Assembly: GCF_000757825.1 (NCBI RefSeq)
Contig: NZ_CP009451.1
Location: 3,410,001-3,474,000 of the forward strand
Source: Cedecea neteri
Lineage (GTDB): Bacteria; Pseudomonadota; Gammaproteobacteria; Enterobacterales; Enterobacteriaceae
Length of the DNA stretch: 64,000 bases
Reading direction: 5' to 3'
This document shows positions 24,919-32,944 of the stretch, one piece after another. Each line of letters opens with the position of its first letter. Positions within the stretch are counted from its first letter, which is position 1. Under the pieces are notes generated by a model. The model did no database searches and was not told the origin of the DNA. It saw nothing but the letters and a program-made list of their open reading frames with translations. Both the position numbers and the translations under genes were made by a program.

Positions 24919-26108
24919 GCCGGACTTTCGGCCGCTTTTCTGCGGCGGGTACTGAGTAACACTAGCGGGACGGCGATGATGTACACCACAATCACCGACA
25001 GCCAGATAGCGCCTGGCCACGCTTTTTGCACCACAAAGTAGAAGCTTGAAAACCCCAACGGAGCAATGATAGACGCCAGGCTGACCGCTGAAGCCAGAAT
25101 GCCCTGCAGTTGCCCCTGGCTGGCTTCATCCACCTTGCGGGTGGCTAACGCCTGCAGGGCAGGAGCCCCAACGCCGCCCAGCGCGAACAGCGGCATAATC
25201 ACAAATACCTGCCAGCCCTGCTGCACGAAGGCCAGCATCGCCAGCGCAATACACGAGCTAAAGATGCCAAACAGCACCGCGCCACGCTCGCCCAGCCAGC
25301 GGGTAATCGGGCCGGGAAGCAACGCCTGCGTGAGCGTCTGGCAAATACCGTAAGCGCCCAGAGAAAGCCCAATCCACAGGCCGTTCCAGCCGAAGGTATC
25401 AGCCCCCCAAAGCGCCCAGCAGGTGCCGTACACTTCTCCCGTCGCGCTCAGGATGAAAAAGACCATCGCTATCGGGATGAGCCCTTTCAGGGTGAAAATC
25501 CGGCGTAGGGGCTGCAAGGGATTAAGCACCGCAAAACTAAATCGTTGACGTTCCGGCGTGCGGGATTCTGGCAGCATAAACAGCGCCATCAGCAGGTTAC
25601 AGGTGTTCAGTACCGCCGCGGCGATAAACGGCAGCCGCACCCAGTAATCGCCGAGCAGGCCGCCCAGCACCGGCCCGATGATAAACCCGGCGCCAAACAT
25701 GGCGTTAAACAGCCCGAAGCGGCGGGCGCGTTTATCCGCCGGCGTGACGTCGGTGATGTAAGCCATCGCCACCGAGACGTTGGCGCTGGTGAGTCCGGCA
25801 ATGGCCCGGCCCAACAGCAACATCCACAGCTGCGGCGCAAAGGCCATGATCAGGTAGTTCACGGCGGCCCCGGCAAGGGACACCAGCAACACCGGTCGAC
25901 GACCATAGTTGTCGCTCAGCGCGCCCAGCAGCGGGGCAAAGATAAACTGCATCAGGGCATACAGCGCGGTCATGATGCCTATCCAGTGGGCAATATCCGA
26001 CGTATGCGTTACCTCTTCCAGCAGGCGCGGCAGAATGGGAAACACCAGGCCGATGCCGACGGCATCGAGGCAAATGGCGGAGAAAATAACAACCAGCGCT
26101 TTGTTCAT
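24915..26108 (-). CDS. TetA-family MFS efflux protein (chromosomal tetracycline-exporter homologue)
   Basis: This 397-residue, 12-helix transporter is clearly related to TetA efflux pumps. LDAVGIGLVFPILPRLL in helix 1, the motif A loop GALSDNYGRRPVLL and GPVLGGLLGDYWVRLPFIAAAVLN all align with class A/C TetA. It is divergent from a TetR regulator 65 bases away, the same layout as tetA-tetR. The start at 26108 follows AGGTAA. Whether it exports tetracycline cannot be told. It is a chromosomal homologue and no resistance should be assumed. Confidence 0.85.
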   Translation of the reverse strand: MNKALVVIFSAICLDAVGIGLVFPILPRLLEEVTHTSDIAHWIGIMTALYALMQFIFAPLLGALSDNYGRRPVLLVSLAGAAVNYLIMAFAPQLWMLLLGRAIAGLTSANVSVAMAYITDVTPADKRARRFGLFNAMFGAGFIIGPVLGGLLGDYWVRLPFIAAAVLNTCNLLMALFMLPESRTPERQRFSFAVLNPLQPLRRIFTLKGLIPIAMVFFILSATGEVYGTCWALWGADTFGWNGLWIGLSLGAYGICQTLTQALLPGPITRWLGERGAVLFGIFSSCIALAMLAFVQQGWQVFVIMPLFALGGVGAPALQALATRKVDEASQGQLQGILASAVSLASIIAPLGFSSFYFVVQKAWPGAIWLSVIVVYIIAVPLVLLSTRRRKAAESPA

Positions 26109-26117
26109 GTTTACCTG

Positions 26118-26144
26118 TACTAAGTACCAATATATACTCGGTAC
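26118..26144. promoter_or_regulatory. paired operators between TetA-like and TetR-like genes
   Basis: Two copies of the semi-palindrome TACTNNGTAC (TACTAAGTAC at 26118-26127 and TACTCGGTAC at 26135-26144) lie 17 bases apart in the 65-base divergent gap. Two dimer sites controlling both genes are expected for a TetR-type repressor. Confidence 0.6.
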
Positions 26145-26173
26145 ATAATTATCCATTCATCAGGATCCTGTCA

Positions 26174-26812
26174 ATGTCTCTCGATCGCCGTACGCTTAAC
26201 CGTCTCGCCACCCGCCAAAAAATTTCTAACGTCGCAACCCGGCTGTTCCTGGAAAAGGGCTTTGAGCAGGTGACGATTGATGAGATTGCCGCGGCGGCGA
26301 AAGTGGGGCGGATGACGGTGTTTAACCACTTCCCGCGTAAAGAAGACATGTTCTTTGATCGTGAAGAAGAGGGCCTGGAGATGCTGCGTACTGCTCTGAA
26401 TCAGAGTGATAAAAACGCTGGCCCGCTGGAAGCGCTGCGCCGTTTTGCCCATCAGCTTGTCGCGCAGAATAGCCCGGTGGTGGCCTTCTCCGTCGCGGGG
26501 CAGGGGTTTGTCTCGACGATTGAAAACAGCGCGGCGCTTAAGGCCCGGGCCAGAGAGATACGAGACGAGTTTACCCAGGTGCTTGCCGAAGAGCTGGCCG
26601 CTGGCGCTGGCCTTGAAAAGCATGACGCACAAACCCAGTTGGCCGCAGCGCTGGTGCTGGCGACCTGGAGTGCGGCGCTGATTCAGGCGCACCGAACCTT
26701 TGGCCAAACGCTGGACAACGCAGCCGCTGAAGCCGTGTTTCTTGAGCTGATCGACAGAGGAATCGCTGGCGTTATCGCGGCGATGAGCGGCACGGTTTAC
26801 GGCAAAAAATAA
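26174..26812 (+). CDS. TetR-family regulator of the TetA-like exporter
   Basis: This 212-residue regulator has a TetR helix-turn-helix at residues 12-58 (ISNVATRLFLEKGFEQVTIDEIAAAAKVGRMTVFNHFPRKEDMFF) and a ligand-binding C-terminal domain that is not close to TetR(A-E). AGGATC precedes the ATG. Divergence from the TetA-like gene with paired palindromes between them indicates that it controls that exporter and itself. Confidence 0.9.
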   Translation: MSLDRRTLNRLATRQKISNVATRLFLEKGFEQVTIDEIAAAAKVGRMTVFNHFPRKEDMFFDREEEGLEMLRTALNQSDKNAGPLEALRRFAHQLVAQNSPVVAFSVAGQGFVSTIENSAALKARAREIRDEFTQVLAEELAAGAGLEKHDAQTQLAAALVLATWSAALIQAHRTFGQTLDNAAAEAVFLELIDRGIAGVIAAMSGTVYGKK

Positions 26813-26876
26813 CGCCATCAGGGCGTTGCCGGGCTGAGGGAATTTCAGTAGATTTATCGTTTTCGGAGTTAGAAAA

Positions 26877-27497
26877 ATGTCCGTCACCGATGCTCTTATC
26901 GCCTTTACGCTTGCCGCCACGCTGCTCACGCTGACTCCCGGCCTTGATACCGCACTTATCCTGCGAACCGCCGCCGCCGAAGGTGGCAAAAAAGCCCTTC
27001 ATGCCGCGCTCGGTATCGACGTGGGCTGTTTTGTCTGGGGGGCTTTGGTTGCCTTTGGGCTTGGCGCTTTGTTAGCGGTGTCTGAACTTGCCTACAGCTT
27101 GCTGAAGTGGTGCGGTGCGGCGTATTTATGCTGGCTGGGTATTCAGCTGCTTTTGCGTCCTCGCCAGAGCTTTAGCCTTGCTGCCGGGGAGCCAACGCGT
27201 GCCAATAACTGGTTTCTTCGCGGGATGCTGGGCAACGTGCTTAACCCGAAAATGGGCGTCTTTTACGTCTCCTTCCTGCCGCAGTTTATTCCCTCCGGTC
27301 ACTCCCCTATCCTCTGGACTTTTCTGCTGGTTTCCATTCACGTCGTGCTCGGCACGCTATGGTCGCTGACCCTGATTCTTGCCACGCGCTACGCCTCGGG
27401 CGTGCTCAAAAAACCAGGGGTCGTGATGTGGATGGATCGCGTCACCGGCTGCGTGTTTCTGCTGTTTGCCGCGAAGCTGGCAATTAGCCGACGCTAA
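26877..27497 (+). CDS. LysE/RhtB-family amino-acid exporter
   Basis: This 206-residue inner-membrane exporter carries the LysE signature TPGLDTALILRTAAAEG near the N-terminus and NPKMGVFYVSFLPQFIP in the middle, with about six membrane helices. Members export amino acids or homoserine lactone-like compounds. It follows the TetR gene by 64 bases in the same direction. Its stop overlaps the convergent AraC gene by four bases. The substrate is not predictable. Confidence 0.9.
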   Translation: MSVTDALIAFTLAATLLTLTPGLDTALILRTAAAEGGKKALHAALGIDVGCFVWGALVAFGLGALLAVSELAYSLLKWCGAAYLCWLGIQLLLRPRQSFSLAAGEPTRANNWFLRGMLGNVLNPKMGVFYVSFLPQFIPSGHSPILWTFLLVSIHVVLGTLWSLTLILATRYASGVLKKPGVVMWMDRVTGCVFLLFAAKLAISRR

Positions 27498-28267
27498 GGC
27501 TGTTTCGCCGTCAGCATGCCCGGCGTTTGCCCGGTCATGCTGCGGTAAAAATAGATAAAGGCGCTGTCGCTTGAAAAGCCAAGCTCTCCGGCCACGGCGG
27601 TAATTGGCGCGTGGCTTGCCAGCATTTCCACGGCTTTCATTAAGCGCCACTGCTGCCGCCATTGCTGCCAGGAGAGGCCAGTTTCCCGGCGGAAAATACG
27701 GCCAATGGTGCGCTCGCTCGCACCGGTCACGGCGGCCAGTTCGTTGAGTCGTGGCGGTAGCGTGTCACCCGCCAGGTGTCGCAGGCGTTTATCCTGCGGG
27801 AATCGTAGCGTCATCGGCTCTTCCCTTGCTGCCTGTAGCTCTGTTACGCACAAGGCGGCCATGTGCATCGGCGCGCCTTGCTCCCAATTTGTTGCCCACG
27901 GGCTGGCCGAGATCCTTTCCAGCAGTTCATTGAGCAACGGCGTGACGTTGAGCACCAGCGCGTTGGCTGGCAGCGTGGGGTAACGCTCCGTGTTAAACCA
28001 GATTGAGCGGTAGGCCACGCTACTTTTCATTTCGGCGCGGTGGCTCACGCCTCCCGGCAGCCAGGCGACTTTTCCCGGCGGCAGTAAAGAGAGCATCCGG
28101 CCTTCATCCAGCGTGAGCTTTACGCAGCCTTCCCGGGTAAACAGCAGCTGCCCCATACGGTGCCGATGCAGCCCGGAATCATGATCCCCAAGTTCAGCCT
28201 GCACGCCAATCACGCTGTTATCCAGCGTATCAGGGTTAAATTCCGCGTCCGCGCTTAGCCAGCTCAT
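27494..28267 (-). CDS. AraC-family regulator with cupin sensor domain
   Basis: This 257-residue regulator has an N-terminal cupin-like domain (HRHRMGQLLFTREG through WLPGGVSHRAEM) and a C-terminal double helix-turn-helix (LNELAAVTGASERTIGRIFRRETGLSWQQWRQQWRL ... ELGFSSDSAFIYFYRSMTG). The layout is like E. coli NimR (YeaM), which is divergent from an MFS exporter. Here too a Bcr-like MFS gene starts 93 bases away on the other strand and is the likely target. Confidence 0.88.
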   Translation of the reverse strand: MSWLSADAEFNPDTLDNSVIGVQAELGDHDSGLHRHRMGQLLFTREGCVKLTLDEGRMLSLLPPGKVAWLPGGVSHRAEMKSSVAYRSIWFNTERYPTLPANALVLNVTPLLNELLERISASPWATNWEQGAPMHMAALCVTELQAAREEPMTLRFPQDKRLRHLAGDTLPPRLNELAAVTGASERTIGRIFRRETGLSWQQWRQQWRLMKAVEMLASHAPITAVAGELGFSSDSAFIYFYRSMTGQTPGMLTAKQP

Positions 28268-28360
28268 AATGTCCGATTTCCGCTATTAAATGTCCTGATG
28301 TTTATAATGGTTCATTCGCCGTTTTCCTACAATAGCGCCTCTTTTGATGGAGGACGCAGG

Positions 28361-29488
28361 GTGAACATACACCGTGGAATAGCGCTATTAACCGCGCTGC
28401 TGATGTTTCCGCAGATTGTGGAAACCCTTTATAGCCCGGCGCTGACCGATATCGCCCGGCATTTTTCTGTTACCGCCCAGGATGCGGGCTGGACGCTCTC
28501 GCTGTACTTTTTTGGCTTTGCCGCAGGCGTGCTGTTTTGGGGGCGAATGTGTGACCTTTTAGGCCGCAAACCGGCGCTGCTGCTTGGGCTGCTGTGCTAT
28601 GCGGCAGGCGCGGCGGCGGCCCTGATGACTTCGCATTTTATGCTGCTGTTGGCGGCTCGGATGCTGGCGGCCTTTGGCGCGGCCACCGGCTCCGTGGTGA
28701 CCCAGACGGTTTTACGCGACCGTTTTAGCGGCGGCGAGCTGGCGCGGATATTTTCTTTTATGGGCATTGCGCTGGCCGTGAGCCCGGCGCTGGGCCTCTG
28801 GCTGGGCGGCATTATTGTCTCCGCCGCAGGCTACGAGGGGGTATTTTACCTGCTGTTCGGGTTGGCCGTTATTCTGCTGACCTGGAGTGCGCGACAGCTT
28901 GAGGAAACGAGGCCGTCGCAGCACGCCCGACATGCTTTTGGCGCGGTTGTGCAACGTATGCTGAAAGACCCGGAAATCTGGCGGGCAACCGGGCTGGTGG
29001 CGTTGTTCAATATCAGCCTTTTCAGCTACTACAGCCTGGCGCCGTTTCTGTTCCAGTCCTTAGGCTTTGGGCCCGCCGCTTTTGGGCTGACGGGCGGCGT
29101 GCTGGCGCTGGGTTCTCTGGTGGGGGCACAGCTTAATCATATTCTGATGAAACGGAGTCTGAATGCCAAAGCGTTGCTGAATTTAGCCAGTGGCATAGGT
29201 CTGGCGGGAAGTGTTGGCGTCTGGGGATTGATGCACAGCATCTGGTTTTTGGCACCGATGTTTCTGGTTATGGTCGCGTTCTCGATGGCTATTCCGGTGG
29301 TGCTTAGCACCGCGCTTGGCGCTTATACCGATTGCCGGGGGACGGCCGGGGCGCTGTTCGGCTTCGCCTATTACCTGTTGATTGGCAGCGGGCTGATGAT
29401 ATCCGGCTGGGGTCAACAGCTTGGGATTACGCTGGTGGTTTGCGCCGTGGGGATTGTGCTTGTGGGATGGAGGTATAGGGGGAGTTAA
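28361..29488 (+). CDS. Bcr/CflA-like MFS drug exporter
   Basis: This 375-residue, 12-helix DHA1 transporter has the Bcr/CflA-type SPALTDIARHFSVTAQDAGWTLSLYFFGFAAG and motif A GRMCDLLGRKPALL. The start is taken as GTG at 28361 because GGAGGACGCAGG lies directly before it, while an ATG at 28298 in the same frame has no ribosome site and would add 21 unlike residues. It is divergent from the AraC gene. The downstream boundary is the repeat element at 29538. Confidence 0.87.
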   Translation: MNIHRGIALLTALLMFPQIVETLYSPALTDIARHFSVTAQDAGWTLSLYFFGFAAGVLFWGRMCDLLGRKPALLLGLLCYAAGAAAALMTSHFMLLLAARMLAAFGAATGSVVTQTVLRDRFSGGELARIFSFMGIALAVSPALGLWLGGIIVSAAGYEGVFYLLFGLAVILLTWSARQLEETRPSQHARHAFGAVVQRMLKDPEIWRATGLVALFNISLFSYYSLAPFLFQSLGFGPAAFGLTGGVLALGSLVGAQLNHILMKRSLNAKALLNLASGIGLAGSVGVWGLMHSIWFLAPMFLVMVAFSMAIPVVLSTALGAYTDCRGTAGALFGFAYYLLIGSGLMISGWGQQLGITLVVCAVGIVLVGWRYRGS

Positions 29489-29537
29489 CGCTGCCCGATT
29501 GCCTCTTAGTCGGAGATAGTCACGATTATGTAAAACC

Positions 29538-29873
29538 AGCTTAGATTCCGTTCACCCATCTATCTATTTCCCATGCACATTCAGAGCACGGTGAATGTGT
29601 CAGGTGGCATTACGCCATCCCCCGAACAGCCCCGGCGCCCGGCGAGCTCATCGCCGCTGAAGCGGTAAACCGACCCTCACCCCGGCCCTCTCCCAGAGGG
29701 AGAGGGGGAAAACAGCCAACGTGGAACATTTTTTATTCCCTCTCCCTTCCAGGGAGAGGGTTAGGGTGAGGGTAGGAAGCGACGTTGTGGTTTAAATCGG
29801 CGCCGAAGAGAAAGCGAGGCCCGGTCCGGTGGCTGCATATAAGACAGACCTGGTAGTGAACGGAACCTTAGCC
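29538..29873. repeat. long inverted-repeat (MITE-like) element, copy B, uninterrupted
   Basis: This 336-base element has imperfect terminal inverted repeats (TTCCGTTCAC at 29547-29556 and GTGAACGGAA at 29856-29865). It shares a 57-base block (29610-29666) with copy A at 15923-15979. Its centre is a palindrome rich in CCCTCTCC and GGAGAGGG (29674-29773). The right end, reversed, matches copy A's left end, including TTATATGCAGC. At 29684-29694 it keeps the uninterrupted sequence GGCC-CT-CTCCC into which IS110 inserted in copy A. The rest of the gap 29489-29919 holds no gene. Confidence 0.82.
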
Positions 29874-29919
29874 GATCCAACACAGACCATAACCGATTCA
29901 ACACAATCCGTATTCGCGG

Positions 29920-31365
29920 CTACAGCAACCCACCCAGATTCATGTATTTAGTCTCCAGGTACTCTTCCAGGCCGCAGTCGGAGCCTTCGCGGCCGAGGCC
30001 GGACTCCTTCACGCCGCCGAAAGGTGCCACTTCCGTGGAGATAATCCCTTCGTTTACGCCGACCATACCGCTTTCTAACTGCTGCGTGACGCGGAAGGCG
30101 CGAGCCAGATCGCGGGTGTAGAGATAGGCCGCAAGGCCGAACGGCGTGGCGTTGGCGCGTTCGATAGCCTCCAGTTCATCGCTAAAGCGGAAGCAGGCCG
30201 CCAGCGGGCCGAAGGTTTCCTCGCGCGCCAGCAGCATGGCTTCGGCGGCATCCGCCAGCACGGTTGGCTGGAAGAACGATGCGCCGAGAGCGTGACGCTC
30301 GCCGCCGCACAGCAGGCGTGCTCCGTGCTGCAAAGCGTCCTTCACGTGGGCTTCCACTTTTTCAACCGCTTTCTGGTGAATCAGCGGCCCCTGCTGGGCT
30401 CCCGGCGTCATACCCGGCGCAACTTTCAGCGCTTGCACGGCGGCGGCGAGTTTCTCAACAAACTGCTCATACACGCCGTCCTGGACGTAGAAGCGGTTGA
30501 CGCAAACGCAGGTTTGCCCGCTGTTGCGGAACTTAGCCGCCATGGCACCTTCCACGGCGGCATCAATGTCCGCATCGTCAAAGACGATAAACGGCGCGTT
30601 GCCGCCCAGCTCCAGCGACAGCTTTTTCACGGTATCCGCCGCCTGGCGCATTAGCAGCTTGCCGGTAGGCGTTGAGCCGGTGAAAGAGATTTTACGCACC
30701 GTCGGGCTTGCCATCAGCGTGCTGCCGATAGCTACCGTGTCGCCGGTCACGGCATTGATTACGCCTGCCGGGACGCCAGCCTGTTCTGCCAGCACGATAA
30801 GCGCGAAGGCGGAGAGCGGCGTTTCGTTTGCTGGCTTAATTACGGCGGTACAGCCAGCCGCCAACGCAGGGCCGAGCTTGCGGGTCAGCATCGCCAGCGG
30901 GAAGTTCCACGGGGTGATGGCCGCCACGACGCCAACCGGCTCTTTGAAGGTGAGGATTTGGTTTCCGGCCTTCGGCGACGGGATGGTTTTGCCGTTGGCA
31001 CGTTTGGCTTCTTCGGCAAACCATTCGATAAAGCTTGCGGCATAGGCCACTTCGCCTTTGGCTTCCGCCAGCACTTTGCCCTGTTCGGTCACCATCAGTT
31101 CCGCCAGTTCGGCCTGATGCTCCATGATCAGCGCGAACCAGCGCTGGAGGATCTGCGAGCGGGCTTTGGCCGTTAGCGCTCGCCACGCGGGCAGGGCGGC
31201 ATGGGCTGCGGCAATCGCCGACTCGGTCTCTTTTGCTCCGGCGTTTGCCACCAGGGCAACAACTTCATCGGTTGCCGGGTTTAAAACAGCGTAGCGCTCG
31301 GCGGCATCCCGCCATTCACCGTTGCAGTACCAGCCGGTTTGAACCAGGGCGTCAAAGTTGCTCAT
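29920..31365 (-). CDS. NAD(P)-dependent succinate-semialdehyde dehydrogenase family (GabD-like)
   Basis: This 481-residue aldehyde dehydrogenase oxidises an aldehyde to the acid, and its closest known type is GabD (succinate semialdehyde to succinate). Catalytic Cys286 lies in GQTCVCVNR, with a second Cys two residues on as in E. coli GabD. The general base E252 is in LELGGN and cofactor-binding K177 in VIKPA. It overlaps the upstream aldo-keto reductase by ATGA and is the last gene of a four-gene operon (MFS, Fae-like, AKR, ALDH). The context suggests that it oxidises an aldehyde from a carbon source imported by the MFS. The substrate is inferred, so no symbol is given. Confidence 0.88.
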   Translation of the reverse strand: MSNFDALVQTGWYCNGEWRDAAERYAVLNPATDEVVALVANAGAKETESAIAAAHAALPAWRALTAKARSQILQRWFALIMEHQAELAELMVTEQGKVLAEAKGEVAYAASFIEWFAEEAKRANGKTIPSPKAGNQILTFKEPVGVVAAITPWNFPLAMLTRKLGPALAAGCTAVIKPANETPLSAFALIVLAEQAGVPAGVINAVTGDTVAIGSTLMASPTVRKISFTGSTPTGKLLMRQAADTVKKLSLELGGNAPFIVFDDADIDAAVEGAMAAKFRNSGQTCVCVNRFYVQDGVYEQFVEKLAAAVQALKVAPGMTPGAQQGPLIHQKAVEKVEAHVKDALQHGARLLCGGERHALGASFFQPTVLADAAEAMLLAREETFGPLAACFRFSDELEAIERANATPFGLAAYLYTRDLARAFRVTQQLESGMVGVNEGIISTEVAPFGGVKESGLGREGSDCGLEEYLETKYMNLGGLL

Positions 31366-32405
31366 GCGATATTCCTTGTCGTTACGTTGTCGATAAACAA
31401 GCCGCGTGCGGCACGGCCTTCTCGCGCGATGCGTTTGCCTGCGGTGTAGTCGTTAATGACGTCGCACGGCGTGTAGTTGCGTTCCAGCTCGTAGCGCTCG
31501 TCTTCAGCGAGCGGGGTGCCGAGTGCGGCAATCGCGCTGTCAATTTGCTGCACGGAATCCGCGCCAACCAGCATGCAGTCCACGCCTGGATGGTTCAGAA
31601 CCCAGGCCTGCGCGATTTGCGCCGGAGGCAGGCCGCGCAGCTGGGCCACGTGGCTCACGGACTGGGCGACATTGCGGGAGGTGGCATCCGCATACATTTC
31701 CTGGGTGAAGAAGTCGGTCTGGTTGCGCACGGAGGTAAAGTCGCAGCTCAGCAGGCCACGGGCGAGCGGGCTGAACACCGAAACGCCGAGCCCCTGGTCG
31801 CGGCAGAAGGGGATCATTTCCCGCTCTTCTTCGCGGTAGGCGCAGTTCAGCTGTAGCTGCATGTTGATAGGTTTTGCGTAGCCGTTGCGCTCGCAGCACC
31901 AGAGGATTTTCGCCAGTTGCCAGGTGTACATGGTGGAGACGCCGACGTAGCGCGCTTTGCCGCTGCGCACGATGTCGTTCATTGCCGCCCAGGTCTCTTC
32001 AATAGGCGTGTTCACGTCGAAGTAGTGCAGCATGTAAATATCGACGTAGTCGGTGCCGAGGCGCTTCAGGCTGCCGTCAATGCTCTCCATAATGTGCTTG
32101 CGCGAATGGCCCTGGTTATTAAAGCCGGTGCCGATCGGGTAGCCCACTTTGGTGGTGAGGACCAGGTCGTCGCGGCGGGCAATGCGTTTTAACACATTGC
32201 CGACCACTTCTTCCCCGGCACCGCTGGAGTAGAAGTCGGCGAGGTCGATAAAGTTGATGCCGGACTCCAGCGCGTGGCGGATCAGCGGCTCGCTTTGTGA
32301 TTCGTCAAAAATCCACGGCTTCCACTGTTTGCTGCCCATGTTCATGGTGCCGAGGCACAGGCGAGAGACTTTCAGGCCGCTGTGGCCCAGGTTGACGTAT
32401 TCCAT
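31362..32405 (-). CDS. aldo/keto reductase
   Basis: This 347-residue TIM-barrel oxidoreductase uses NADP(H). The catalytic tetrad is visible: Asp in NFIDLADFYSSG with the Tyr shortly after, Lys in VLTTKVG and His in YMLHYFD. The C-terminal nucleotide-binding segment is CMLVGADSVQQID. AGGAGG lies 5 bases before the ATG. It is translationally coupled to the GabD-like gene and 9 bases after the Fae-like gene. It may reduce a ketone or oxidise a sugar in the same pathway. Confidence 0.88.
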   Translation of the reverse strand: MEYVNLGHSGLKVSRLCLGTMNMGSKQWKPWIFDESQSEPLIRHALESGINFIDLADFYSSGAGEEVVGNVLKRIARRDDLVLTTKVGYPIGTGFNNQGHSRKHIMESIDGSLKRLGTDYVDIYMLHYFDVNTPIEETWAAMNDIVRSGKARYVGVSTMYTWQLAKILWCCERNGYAKPINMQLQLNCAYREEEREMIPFCRDQGLGVSVFSPLARGLLSCDFTSVRNQTDFFTQEMYADATSRNVAQSVSHVAQLRGLPPAQIAQAWVLNHPGVDCMLVGADSVQQIDSAIAALGTPLAEDERYELERNYTPCDVINDYTAGKRIAREGRAARGLFIDNVTTRNIA

Positions 32406-32414
32406 TTCGCCTCC

Positions 32415-32918
32415 TCAGGCTTTTGGGGTGTAGAAAGGGTTGCCGAGCTGTGGCAGGGCGTCAGCAATCTGGCTGCGCTGCGGCAATTTACCCATCGCTG
32501 CGCGAATGGCCTGGCGGCAGGCGCGGTAGTTATTGTGGTAAACCTCGTCGATGTCGTTACAGCCTGGGTTCACCCAGTTGGCGGTGACGATGCACCATTC
32601 GTCTTCCGCTTCCGGCGGCAGCGTGCCGTCCAGCAGCGCTTCGGTCACCGCTTTGGCGATGGCGGCCTGGGACGCGCCCCAGGTGGCATTACCGTGCAGC
32701 TCGCCGCTGATTTCCGCTTTGTTGACGTACAGCGTCATCGGCTTGGCCGGGACGTTAGGCTTAATCACCACCATAAACGGGCAGTGGCCCTGGCTTGGTG
32801 AAGCGAGGCTGCTGGAAAACGCCTGGCCGACGACGCCGCTGCGCGGGCCAATCATGATGTTGATGTGCGAGGCGTTAACGCCGTTACCTTCAAACCCTTC
32901 TCCGATATACATTTCCAC
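32415..32918 (-). CDS. formaldehyde-activating enzyme (Fae) family protein
   Basis: This 167-residue protein matches the Fae family (PF08714), whose founder condenses formaldehyde with tetrahydromethanopterin. The N-terminal half aligns with Fae: GEGFEGNGVNASHINIMIGP, with His18 at the position of the Fae catalytic histidine, then FMVVIKPNVPAKPMTLYVNKAEI. Enterobacteria are not known to make tetrahydromethanopterin, so another carbonyl substrate is likely. A GTG start is used because AGGAGA lies 6 bases before it, and an ATG two codons later is the alternative. It lies between the MFS and AKR genes in the operon. Confidence 0.8.
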   Translation of the reverse strand: MEMYIGEGFEGNGVNASHINIMIGPRSGVVGQAFSSSLASPSQGHCPFMVVIKPNVPAKPMTLYVNKAEISGELHGNATWGASQAAIAKAVTEALLDGTLPPEAEDEWCIVTANWVNPGCNDIDEVYHNNYRACRQAIRAAMGKLPQRSQIADALPQLGNPFYTPKA

Positions 32919-32944
32919 GAGACTTCTCCTGTTAAGCGTGAGCG

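Noticed and set aside
24915..26812. Annotating the TetA/TetR-like pair as a tetracycline resistance determinant
   Set aside because: The regulator and operators differ from known tet classes, and family resemblance alone does not show the substrate.
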